Below, piece by piece: positions 1 to 6,390 of a DNA stretch of 15,136 nucleotides. The position numbers and the translations under genes are program-made. The notes beneath the pieces are model-generated. The model had not been told where the DNA came from. It ran no database searches and worked only from the letters and a program-made list of their open reading frames with translations. Numbering within the stretch: the first letter of the stretch is position 1; each line of letters starts with the position of its first letter. The stretch spans positions 1 through 15,136 of the forward strand of contig JAGWNT010000094.1 in the NCBI GenBank assembly GCA_028871195.1, given 5' to 3'. This stretch comes from REEB85 sp018971455 (lineage in GTDB: Bacteria > Pseudomonadota > Alphaproteobacteria > Acetobacterales > Acetobacteraceae).

Positions 1-24
1 CCGCTCGCCGCGGCGGCGGCCGCG

Positions 25-519
25 ATGGCGGGGGTGATGTTGGCCGTGGTGGCGGTGGCGCGGCCCGCCGTGGCGTTGGCCGCGCCCGCCCCGGCCTTGT
101 GGCAGGTCGAGCTCGCGCAGCTCGACCCCGCCGGGGCCGCGATCGGCAAGCCGCTGGTCCTGGCCTGCGCGGCGAGCGGCTGCCAGAGCATCGTGAAGCT
201 GCAGATCAACGCCAAGCCCGAGCCGTTCCTCGCCGCCATCACCTTCGTGCAGCGTGGCGCCTATCTGTCGCTCGAATCGCTGGTGCCGGCGCTCGGCCAG
301 GCGATCGGCTTCGAGGCCGGCTTCAAGGGGCCCGAGTTCATCCTCCTGCGCCATCAGCACGCCGACACCACGCTGCGCTTCACGCTGACCGGCGCCGCCA
401 TCAAGCCCGCCGACCCGTCCCTGCCGGCGCTGATGCCGAGCAGCCAGAGCCTGGTGTTCCACCGCAAGATGGCGCCCGATTTCGTGCTGCGGGTGCGCAT
501 CGGGCCGCAGCCCCGCTGA
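25..519 (+). CDS. probable exported protein of unknown function
   Basis: I do not recognise the family. The 164-residue product starts with an Ala/Val-rich hydrophobic stretch (about residues 1-22) ending in Ala-Leu-Ala-Ala before a Pro/Ala segment, which looks like a secretion signal with a possible cleavage near residue 19-20. The mature part is a mix of short beta-like segments and contains two Cys residues (about 49 and 54) that could form a disulfide in the periplasm. The frame stays open to the left window edge, with Leu and Ala codons and no stop. There is no convincing ribosome binding site before the ATG at 25, and the usual positively charged signal-peptide start is missing, so the true start may lie upstream of the window. 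The gene ends 49 bases before the methyltransferase and could be cotranscribed with it. No function is claimed. Confidence 0.6.
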   Translation: MAGVMLAVVAVARPAVALAAPAPALWQVELAQLDPAGAAIGKPLVLACAASGCQSIVKLQINAKPEPFLAAITFVQRGAYLSLESLVPALGQAIGFEAGFKGPEFILLRHQHADTTLRFTLTGAAIKPADPSLPALMPSSQSLVFHRKMAPDFVLRVRIGPQPR

Positions 520-549
520 CGCGCCTTCAGGTTTCGCCACCACGGTTTC

Positions 550-558
550 AAGGAAGGA
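550..558 (+). promoter_or_regulatory. ribosome binding site of the methyltransferase gene
   Basis: The purine run AAGGAAGGA resembles a doubled Shine-Dalgarno. It could serve a GTG at 560 (about 5 bases after the first AAGGA) or an ATG at 569 (about 10 bases after the second AGGA). The ATG is preferred as the more usual codon. The choice changes the protein by only three residues. Confidence 0.5.
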
Positions 559-568
559 TGTGTCGCGC

Positions 569-1186
569 ATGAGCCAGGGGCCGGTACAGGGGTGGGATGC
601 CCGCTACGCGGGCGAGGCCTATCTGTTCGGCGAGGCGCCCAACGCCTTTCTCGCCGCCCAGGCGGAGCGGCTGGAACGCGGATGGTCCGCGCTGGCGCTC
701 GCCGATGGCGAGGGACGCAATGGCGTGTGGCTGGCCGAGCAGGGGCTCGATGTGCTGTCCGTCGACGCCTCCGCGGTGGCGCAGGAGAAGGCGCGCCGGC
801 TCGGCCGGGCGCGCGGCGTCGCGCTGCGCCTCGAACAGGTCGATCTCGCCAGCTGGGTTTTTCCCGAGGCGGGCTTCGACGTGGTCGCCGCGATCTTCAT
901 CCAGTTCGCCGGCCCGGCGCTGCGCGCGCGGCTGTTCGAGGGCATCCGCCGGACGCTGAAGCCCGGCGGGCTGCTGCTGCTCGAAGGCTATCGCCCCGAG
1001 CAGCTCGCCTACGGCACGGGCGGTCCGTCCGCCGTCGAGAACCTTTACACCGAGGCGATGCTGCGCGCGGGCTTCGCCGGCCTGGAGATCATCACGCTCG
1101 CCCAGTACGACGCGGTCATCGCCGAGGGCGCGGGCCATCGCGGCATGTCGGCCCTCATCGACCTGGTCGCGCGCAAGCCCGGGTAG
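569..1186 (+). CDS. class I SAM-dependent methyltransferase
   Basis: The 205-residue protein is a single Rossmann-fold methyltransferase domain, probably cytosolic, that uses S-adenosylmethionine on an unidentified small molecule. The N-terminal segment WDARYAGEAYLFG (residues 9-21) is typical of a TehB/UbiE-like bacterial group. Motif I is ADGEGRNGVWLAEQG (45-59), the acidic residue after strand 2 is Asp66, the Asp-Leu that usually contacts the adenine side is at 92-93, and KPGG (131-134) marks the end of the helix before strand 5. The normally Gly-rich motif I has Ala-Asp-Gly-Glu-Gly, as in this subgroup. A start at GTG 560 is also possible. The gene is convergent with the GST gene and separated from it by a hairpin. 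Substrate cannot be told from sequence; tellurite or thiol methylation are possibilities by family only. Confidence 0.85.
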   Translation: MSQGPVQGWDARYAGEAYLFGEAPNAFLAAQAERLERGWSALALADGEGRNGVWLAEQGLDVLSVDASAVAQEKARRLGRARGVALRLEQVDLASWVFPEAGFDVVAAIFIQFAGPALRARLFEGIRRTLKPGGLLLLEGYRPEQLAYGTGGPSAVENLYTEAMLRAGFAGLEIITLAQYDAVIAEGAGHRGMSALIDLVARKPG

Positions 1187-1187
1187 A

Positions 1188-1213
1188 AGCCCGCCCCCGG
1201 ACGGGGGCAGGCT
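1188..1213. terminator. GC-rich hairpin between convergent genes
   Basis: AGCCcGCCCCC pairs with GGGGGCaGGCT around a four-base loop, giving about ten base pairs with one internal mismatch. It sits just after the methyltransferase stop and before the GST stop on the other strand. There is no T-run, so it is a probable bidirectional or Rho-assisted terminator rather than a textbook intrinsic one. Confidence 0.55.
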
Positions 1214-1243
1214 CCATCCGGAATCGGCCGGCGCCGGCGCGGG

Positions 1244-1930
1244 TCAGGCGACCTTGCTGGCGAGGTGGGGGAACATCGCCAGCCGCGCGGCTTCGTCCAT
1301 CTCGGTCTTGAAGCTGTGCCGGTCCTTCAGCGCCAGCGCCCGTGCGGCGGCCGGGCGTGCGCCGACCTCCTCGAGGTGGCGGGCGACATGCGGCAGCTGG
1401 GCCAGCGCGTCCGCGCCCAGCACGATCGGCACCAGGCGCGACCAGCCCCACAGCGCGATGTCGACGATCGTGTAGCTGTCGCCGAGCATGAAGCGATTGG
1501 CGCCGAGCCGGTCGTTGATGATGGTCCAGTGGCGCCGCGCCTCGAAGGTGTAGCGGTTGACGGCGTAGTCCTTCGGCTCGGGGGCGACGTTGCGGAAATG
1601 CACCGCCTGGCCGGAATACGGCCCGATGCCGCTGGCCACGAACATCAGCCAGGACAGCAGCCGGCCGCGCTCGGCCGGCGTGGGGCCGGGCAGGAACCGG
1701 CCGGTCTTCTCGGCGAGGTAGAGCAGGATGGCGTTGCTGTCGAACACCGTCGCCTCGCCGTCGATGATCGCCGGCACCTTGGCGTTCGGGTTGATCGCCA
1801 GATAGGACGGCGCGTGCTGCTCGCCCTTGCGCGTGTCGACCGGCACCAGCTCGTAGGGCAGCCCCATCTCCTCGAGGCAGAGCGCCACCTTCATCGGGTT
1901 CGGCGCCATGTTGTAGTAGAACTTGATCAT
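1244..1930 (-). CDS. glutathione S-transferase family protein
   Basis: The 228-residue protein has the two-domain cytosolic GST layout. The N-terminal thioredoxin-like domain (about residues 1-80) carries NPNAKVPAI (47-55), with the conserved cis-Pro at 53, and DSNAILLYLAE (64-74), the segment that binds the gamma-glutamyl part of glutathione. The C-terminal helical domain (about 88-215) contains the DSYTIVDIALWGW segment (151-163), matching the N-capping box and hydrophobic staple region of GSTs. The start at 1930 is chosen because GAGGA lies seven bases upstream and the GST fold begins at MIKFYYN; the frame is open further upstream but that part is not GST-like. The catalytic residue and substrate cannot be assigned. 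The gene is divergent from the SDR gene, which may share its control region, and convergent with the methyltransferase. Confidence 0.9.
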   Translation of the reverse strand: MIKFYYNMAPNPMKVALCLEEMGLPYELVPVDTRKGEQHAPSYLAINPNAKVPAIIDGEATVFDSNAILLYLAEKTGRFLPGPTPAERGRLLSWLMFVASGIGPYSGQAVHFRNVAPEPKDYAVNRYTFEARRHWTIINDRLGANRFMLGDSYTIVDIALWGWSRLVPIVLGADALAQLPHVARHLEEVGARPAAARALALKDRHSFKTEMDEAARLAMFPHLASKVA

Positions 1931-1963
1931 CCCGTGGTCCTCGCTGGTTGGGTTGGCTCGCCC

Positions 1964-1993
1964 CACCGTCTCGTCCGGCACCGTCTCGCCCGG
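1964..1993. repeat. tandem 15-bp repeat in the GST/SDR divergent spacer
   Basis: CACCGTCTCGTCCGG is followed immediately by CACCGTCTCGCCCGG, with one difference. The repeat lies 34-63 bases upstream of the GST start and just over 100 bases upstream of the SDR start, where a regulator could bind. A chance duplication is equally possible. Confidence 0.5.
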
Positions 1994-2099
1994 CGCCATG
2001 CTGGCTGGCGATCCTCGCGCGCACCGGACATGATGAAGCGGTGCGGTGTCAACCGCCGCCGCCGCGCCGTGGGCGCCATGACCGGGAGGGGGAGACGCG

Positions 2100-2867
2100 A
2101 TGGGGCTGCTCGATGGCGACTGCGCCTTGGTGAGCGGGGCGGCCTCGGGCATCGGCCGGGGCATCGCGCGCATGCTCGCCGAGGAGGGTGCCCGCCTGGT
2201 GGTGAGCGACGTCGCCGCCGAGGCCGGCCAGGCCCTGGCGCGGGAGATCGGCGCGAGCTTCATCGCCGCCGATCTGACGGACCCGGCGGCGGCGCGCCGG
2301 CTGTTCGATGCCGCGGCGGCGCAGCTCGGCACGGTCTCCATCCTCGTCCACGCGGCCTCGCCGCGCCGGCGCGAGGAGCAGACCGTGCTGGCGGTGAGCG
2401 AGGCGGAATGGGACGCGATGGTCAATGTCGGCCTGCGCGCCGGCTTCGTGCTCGGCCAGGCGGCGGGCGCGCACATGAAGGCCCGCGCCATCCGGGGGCG
2501 GATGCTCTACGTCACCTCGCTGCACGCCCACACGCCGCGCAACCTGCCGCATTACAGCGCGACCAAGGCGGGCCAGACCATGCTGGTGAAGGAGCTCGCC
2601 CGCGCCCTCGGCCGCGACGGCATCCGCGTCAACGCCATCGCGCCGGGCGCCGTGCCGGGGGGCGGCTTCGCCGCCGACACCGGGGCGCTGGAGGCGATGA
2701 TCCCGCTCGGCCGCACCGGCACGCCGGAGGATATCGCCGGCATGGCCCTGGCCCTGCTGGCCGACCGGTTCTCGCGCTACGTCACCGGCACGACGGTCGC
2801 CGTCGATGGCGGGCTTGCGCTCTACAACTGGATCCCCGCGGCGTCCGACGCCGCGTCTTCGGGATAG
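2100..2867 (+). CDS. short-chain dehydrogenase/reductase (SDR) oxidoreductase
   Basis: The 255-residue protein has the length and motifs of a classical SDR, a soluble NAD(P)-dependent oxidoreductase. The nucleotide-binding glycine motif is SGAASGIG (12-19), with Ser replacing the usual Thr. Asp37 at the end of strand 2 favours NAD(H) over NADP(H). The catalytic tetrad is visible as Asn109, Ser140, Tyr152 and Lys156 (the YSATK segment). The usual NNAG is degenerate (VHAAS, 83-87). The C-terminal part has NAIAPGAV (178-185) and the VDGG signature (235-238). The ATG at 2100 follows a GGGAGGGGGA purine run. The last 46 bases overlap the convergent cbpM gene. The substrate is unknown: sugar, steroid and acyl alcohol dehydrogenases all share this layout. 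Confidence 0.9.
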   Translation: MGLLDGDCALVSGAASGIGRGIARMLAEEGARLVVSDVAAEAGQALAREIGASFIAADLTDPAAARRLFDAAAAQLGTVSILVHAASPRRREEQTVLAVSEAEWDAMVNVGLRAGFVLGQAAGAHMKARAIRGRMLYVTSLHAHTPRNLPHYSATKAGQTMLVKELARALGRDGIRVNAIAPGAVPGGGFAADTGALEAMIPLGRTGTPEDIAGMALALLADRFSRYVTGTTVAVDGGLALYNWIPAASDAASSG

Positions 2868-3202
2868 CCCCCGCTTCCGGCGCCGGTTCGCATGGCGTCG
2901 AGCAGGGCGGCGCGCAGATCGGCCGGGGCAGTCTGTTCGATGGCGGCGCGCAGGCGAAGCAGGTGGCGGCGGGTGTCGTAGAGCTGGTCGAGCAGATGCA
3001 GCACCACCGGCAGGGCGTCCTCCTCCAGATGAAGCTCGTGGCGCAGCTCGTGGATCAGGCGCAGGCGGGCCACGTCGATATCGCGGAACAGCCAAGCGCC
3101 CTGGGTGCCGGCCGGGCGCACCCAGTCCTGCGCGATGCAGTCTTCGATCTCGGCGCGCTCGATGCCGCCGACGGTGAGGATCAGCGCGTCGAGGGTGATC
3201 AT
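2822..3202 (-). CDS. cbpM: chaperone modulatory protein CbpM
   Basis: This 126-residue protein matches the CbpM family, small MerR-like helical proteins that bind the J-domain of CbpA and restrain its stimulation of DnaK. Visible family features are the IERAEIEDCIAQDWVRP segment (14-30), the turn GAWLFRDIDVARLRLIHEL (35-53) resembling a MerR winged-helix hinge, and the helix LEEDALPVVLHLLDQL (59-74). The start at 3202 overlaps the cbpA stop in an ATGA, so translation is probably coupled. A longer frame upstream would extend into cbpA and is not needed. CbpM of E. coli is about 100 residues; the extra Ala/Gly-rich tail (about 105-126) here is encoded where the gene runs 46 bases into the convergent SDR gene. 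Confidence 0.85.
   Translation of the reverse strand: MITLDALILTVGGIERAEIEDCIAQDWVRPAGTQGAWLFRDIDVARLRLIHELRHELHLEEDALPVVLHLLDQLYDTRRHLLRLRAAIEQTAPADLRAALLDAMRTGAGSGGYPEDAASDAAGIQL
2837..2855. terminator. short palindromic hairpin at overlapping gene ends
   Basis: CGCGGCGT pairs perfectly with ACGCCGCG around a three-base loop, inside the overlap of the convergent SDR and cbpM reading frames. It could stop transcription from both sides, but there is no T-run and GC-rich palindromes arise by chance here, so confidence is low. Confidence 0.3.
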
Positions 3203-4131
3203 GACGCCTCCTCCAGCCCGGCGCGGGGGTTCCATTGCGGGGCATCGGTGCGCCCGGCCAGGAAGGCGGCGAGGCCGGGATCATTCGGGCCGCGCATGAT
3301 GCGCAGCGTGGCGAAGGCGTCGCCCGCCGGGTGCGCGCCGGCCGCCGGCACGCCACGGCCACGCAGGCGCAGGCGGGTGCCCGTCTCGGCGCCGGGCGGG
3401 ATCGCCATGCTGACCTTGCCCTCGATGGTCGGCACGCTGACGCGCGCGCCGAGCACCGCCTCGGCAATGCTGATCGGCAGGTCGAGATGGATGTCCCGCC
3501 CCTCGCGGCGGAAGATCGGGTGGGGCAGGATCGTGACCTCGATCAGCGCGTCGCCGGGCGGCTGGCCGGGGTGGTGGGAGGGCGCCCCCTTGCCGCGCAG
3601 GCGCAGCACCTGCCCGCTCTGGAGCCCGGCCGGGATGCGCACCTCGAGGCTCGCGCCATCGGGCAGAACGAGGCGCTGGGTCGTGCCGCGCACCGCATCG
3701 AGAAAGGGCACGGCGAGGCTGTAATGGCGGTCGCCGCCGGCGCGCGGGTGGCCGCCGCCGGCGCGGAACAGGCCGGCCAGGATGTCGCCGAGATCCTCGC
3801 CGGAATCGGCCGCGAAATCCCCGGCGGCGAAATCCGGCCGGTAATGGGCGCCGGCCGGCCCCTCGGCGTGGTCGCGGTAGAAATGCGGGCCCGGTTGTGG
3901 CCGCTCCTGCCCGGCGGCGTCGATCTCGCCGCGGTCGAAGCGGGCGCGGCGCTCGGGGTCGCCGAGCAGGTCATGGGCGGCGTTGATCGCCTTGAAGCGC
4001 TCCTCGGCCCTGGCGTCGCCGGGATTGAGGTCGGGGTGCGAGGTCTTGGCGAGCTTGAGGAAGGCGGTGCGGATCTGCTTGTCGGTGGCGTCACGCGCCA
4101 CGCCGAGGGTCTTGTAGGGGTCGTCGGCCAT
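3199..4131 (-). CDS. cbpA: J-domain co-chaperone CbpA (DnaJ type II)
   Basis: The 310-residue protein is a cytosolic Hsp40 that stimulates DnaK ATPase and binds unfolded clients. The J-domain (about 4-68) starts with YKTLGVARDATDKQIR and carries the essential HPD tripeptide at 32-34. A loosely conserved Gly/Phe-type linker follows (about 75-135). The C-terminal substrate-binding region (about 136-285) consists of two beta-barrel subdomains, with the DnaJ-type LRGKG (178-182) and LRGRG (256-260) elements. The CxxCxGxG zinc-finger repeats of true DnaJ are absent, which together with the cbpM gene after it supports CbpA. The ATG at 4131 has GGAGG four bases upstream. The gene is divergent from the fatty-acid oxidation gene. 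I could not find a convincing heat-shock promoter in the 121-base spacer. Confidence 0.9.
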   Translation of the reverse strand: MADDPYKTLGVARDATDKQIRTAFLKLAKTSHPDLNPGDARAEERFKAINAAHDLLGDPERRARFDRGEIDAAGQERPQPGPHFYRDHAEGPAGAHYRPDFAAGDFAADSGEDLGDILAGLFRAGGGHPRAGGDRHYSLAVPFLDAVRGTTQRLVLPDGASLEVRIPAGLQSGQVLRLRGKGAPSHHPGQPPGDALIEVTILPHPIFRREGRDIHLDLPISIAEAVLGARVSVPTIEGKVSMAIPPGAETGTRLRLRGRGVPAAGAHPAGDAFATLRIMRGPNDPGLAAFLAGRTDAPQWNPRAGLEEAS

Positions 4132-4156
4132 GCCGCCTCCGCTGCGCAGGGACGGC

Positions 4157-4170
4157 CCATGCTGGCATGG
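4157..4170. promoter_or_regulatory. dyad in the cbpA/hydratase divergent spacer
   Basis: CCATGC and GCATGG form a perfect inverted repeat with a two-base spacer, 26-39 bases upstream of the cbpA start. It could be an operator for a dimeric regulator. Six-base arms are short and chance is a real alternative. Confidence 0.25.
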
Positions 4171-4252
4171 ATCGGCCGGCGGCGGGAGGGTCTTGGCGGC
4201 GGCGGCGAAGGGGCGGATGCTGGCGCCGATGGCGACCGAACGGGAGGCAGCG

Positions 4253-6334
4253 ATGAGCGATTTGGTGCGGATCACCCGCCATGACGGCGTGGCGCTGGTG
4301 GAGATCGACCATCCGCCGGTCAATGCGCTGTCGGCCGCGTTGCGGGCCGCGCTGATAGCAGCGCTCGACCAGGTGATGGCGGATCGCTCGGTGCGCGCCG
4401 CGGTGCTGGCCTGCGCCGGCAAGACCTTCGTCGCCGGGGCGGATATCCGCGAGTTCGACGGACCGGCCGCCGAGATCACCACCGGTGACATCTGCGCCCG
4501 GCTCGACGCCGCCAGCAAGCCGGTGGTCGCGGCCCTGCACGGCACGGCACTGGGCGGCGGGTTCGAGCTGGCGCTGGGCTGCCACGCGCGGGTGATGGCG
4601 CCGGACGGGCGGGTCGGCCTGCCGGAGAGCCGGATCGGGCTGATCCCGGGCGCCGGCGGCACGCAGCGCGCGCCGCGCCTGGCCGGCGCGATGGCGGCGC
4701 TGGACATGGTGGCGAGCGGGCGGCACGTCCCCGCCGACGAGGCGCTGCGGCTCGGCCTGGTCGATGAGATCGCGACCGATCTGCGGGCGGCGGCGATGCT
4801 GCGGGCGCACGCCCTGGCCGAGGCCGGACACTGGCCGCGGGTGCGCGACCGCGCGGTGCCGGCGACGGACCGCGCCGCCTTCGATGCCGCGGTCGCGGCG
4901 CTGCGCAAGCGGGCGCGCGGGGCGGTGGCGCCGGTGGCGGCGGCCGAGGCGGTGGGCTGGGCGCTCGACCTGCCCTTCGACGAGGCGATCGCGCGCGAGC
5001 GGGCCCGCTCGCAGGAGCTGCGGGTCGGCCCGCAATCCAAGGCGCTGCGGCACCTGTTCCATGCCGAGCGGGTGGCCGCCCGGCTGCCGGCATCCGGCGG
5101 GCCCGCGGCCACGCCCTGGCCGGTCGCCCATGCCGGCGTGGTGGGCGGCGGCACGATGGGCTCGGGCATCGCCGTGGCGCTGGCCGATGCCGGCCTGCAG
5201 GTGATGCTGGTGGAGGTGGGCACCCCGGCGCTGGCTGCCGCCGAAGCGCGCATCCGCGCGATCTATGACCGGCACGTGGCCAGCGGACGGATGAGCGAGG
5301 CGGGGCGGACGGAGCGGATGGGGCGCATCGGCTTCACCACCGAGATGCAGCGCCTGTCGGGCAGCGACCTGGTGATCGAGGCGGTGATCGAGGAGCTGGA
5401 GCCCAAGCAGGGCGTGTTCCGCGCCCTGTCGCGCATCGTGCGGCGCAACTGCCTGCTGGCAAGCAATACGTCGCGGCTCGATATCAACCTGCTGGCCGAT
5501 GTGGTGGACGCGCCGGAGCGGGTGCTGGGGCTGCATTTCTTCAGCCCGGCGCATGTCATGCGGCTGCTCGAGATCGTGCGCGCCGACCGCACGCTGCCCG
5601 AGGTGCTGGCGACCGCGCTGGCGGTGGCGCGGCGCGTCGGCAAGCAGGCGGTGATCGCCGGGGTGTGCGACGGCTTCATCGGCAACCGCATCCTCTCGCG
5701 CTGGCGCATGCAGTGCGATTTCATGCTGGAGGACGGCGCCTATCCCGAGCAGGTCGATGCCGCGATGGAGGCCTACGGGTTCGCCATGGGGCCCTATGCG
5801 GTGGCCGATCTCGCCGGGCTCGACATCGGCTGGGCCGGGCGCAAGAGGGCACAGGCGAGCCGCGATCCGCGCGCGCGCTACGTGCCGATCGCCGACTGGA
5901 TCTGCGAACTCGACCGGTTCGGGCAGAAGACCGGGGCGGGATTCTACCGCCACGAGGGCGGCAAGCGGCTGGTCGATCCGCTGGTGCATGAGCTGGTCGA
6001 GCGCGCCTCGGCCGCGCGCGGCATCGTGCGGCGGGCCGTGCCGGGCGAGGAGATCACCGCGCGGGTGCATGCGGCGATGGTCAACGAGGCGGCGCGCACC
6101 CTCGCCGAGGGCATCGCGCAGCGCCCGTCAGACATCGATGTCGTGCTGGTGCATGGCTACGGCTATCCGGCCTGGCGCGGCGGGCCGATGCACGAGGCCG
6201 ACCGCGTGGGCCTGGCCGCGGTGCTGGCCGAGATCGAGCGCATGAGCGTGCGCGACGGCGTCGGCTGGGAGCCGGCGCCGCTGCTGCGCGAAATGGTCGC
6301 AGCCGGGCGCAGCTTCGCCGACCTCAACCTCTAG
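4253..6334 (+). CDS. bifunctional enoyl-CoA hydratase / 3-hydroxyacyl-CoA dehydrogenase (FadB/FadJ type)
   Basis: The 693-residue protein carries two consecutive steps of fatty-acid beta-oxidation: hydration of trans-2-enoyl-CoA, then NAD-dependent oxidation of the L-3-hydroxyacyl-CoA. The crotonase domain (about 1-185) has the oxyanion-hole AGAD (61-64) and GGGFELALG (101-109), and catalytic Glu105 and Glu125 (LPESRIGLIPG), matching the two essential glutamates of the family. A helical linker leads to the dehydrogenase Rossmann domain (about 292-470) with GGGTMGSG (298-305). The catalytic pair is His428 (HFFSPAH) and Glu440, spaced as in FadB, with ASNTS (403-407) and GFIGNR (474-479) also conserved. 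C-terminal dimerisation repeats cover about 475-580 and 600-690. The ATG at 4253 has GGGAGG five bases upstream. No thiolase (fadA) gene is adjacent. The exact chain-length preference is unknown. Confidence 0.93.
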   Translation: MSDLVRITRHDGVALVEIDHPPVNALSAALRAALIAALDQVMADRSVRAAVLACAGKTFVAGADIREFDGPAAEITTGDICARLDAASKPVVAALHGTALGGGFELALGCHARVMAPDGRVGLPESRIGLIPGAGGTQRAPRLAGAMAALDMVASGRHVPADEALRLGLVDEIATDLRAAAMLRAHALAEAGHWPRVRDRAVPATDRAAFDAAVAALRKRARGAVAPVAAAEAVGWALDLPFDEAIARERARSQELRVGPQSKALRHLFHAERVAARLPASGGPAATPWPVAHAGVVGGGTMGSGIAVALADAGLQVMLVEVGTPALAAAEARIRAIYDRHVASGRMSEAGRTERMGRIGFTTEMQRLSGSDLVIEAVIEELEPKQGVFRALSRIVRRNCLLASNTSRLDINLLADVVDAPERVLGLHFFSPAHVMRLLEIVRADRTLPEVLATALAVARRVGKQAVIAGVCDGFIGNRILSRWRMQCDFMLEDGAYPEQVDAAMEAYGFAMGPYAVADLAGLDIGWAGRKRAQASRDPRARYVPIADWICELDRFGQKTGAGFYRHEGGKRLVDPLVHELVERASAARGIVRRAVPGEEITARVHAAMVNEAARTLAEGIAQRPSDIDVVLVHGYGYPAWRGGPMHEADRVGLAAVLAEIERMSVRDGVGWEPAPLLREMVAAGRSFADLNL

Positions 6335-6335
6335 A

Positions 6336-6373
6336 CACGATCCGGCCCGATGATGCCGTCAGGCCGGATCGTG
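6336..6373. terminator. strong hairpin between convergent genes
   Basis: CACGATCCGGCC (6336-6347) and GGCCGGATCGTG (6362-6373) form a perfect 12-bp stem with a 14-base loop, starting two bases after the hydratase/dehydrogenase stop and ending before the convergent gene's stop. The symmetry suits bidirectional termination. No T-run follows on either strand. Confidence 0.7.
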
Positions 6374-6390
6374 CGCCATGCCGCGCGCCG

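Noticed and set aside
1931..2491. N-terminal extension of the GST reading frame by 187 codons
   Set aside because: It overlaps the SDR gene on the other strand, has no GST similarity, and a good ribosome binding site precedes the internal ATG at 1930.
1265..3724. 819-codon plus-strand frame across GST, SDR, cbpM and part of cbpA
   Set aside because: It runs antisense or out of frame through four well-supported genes and shows no domain of its own.
4132..4252. Heat-shock promoter for cbpA
   Set aside because: I searched the divergent spacer for a CTTGAAA-type and matching -10 element and saw none that convinces.
4091..6070. Long minus-strand open frame opposite the hydratase/dehydrogenase gene
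   Set aside because: It is an antisense shadow of a gene with all catalytic motifs; the product is His/Arg/Pro-rich without any recognisable domain.
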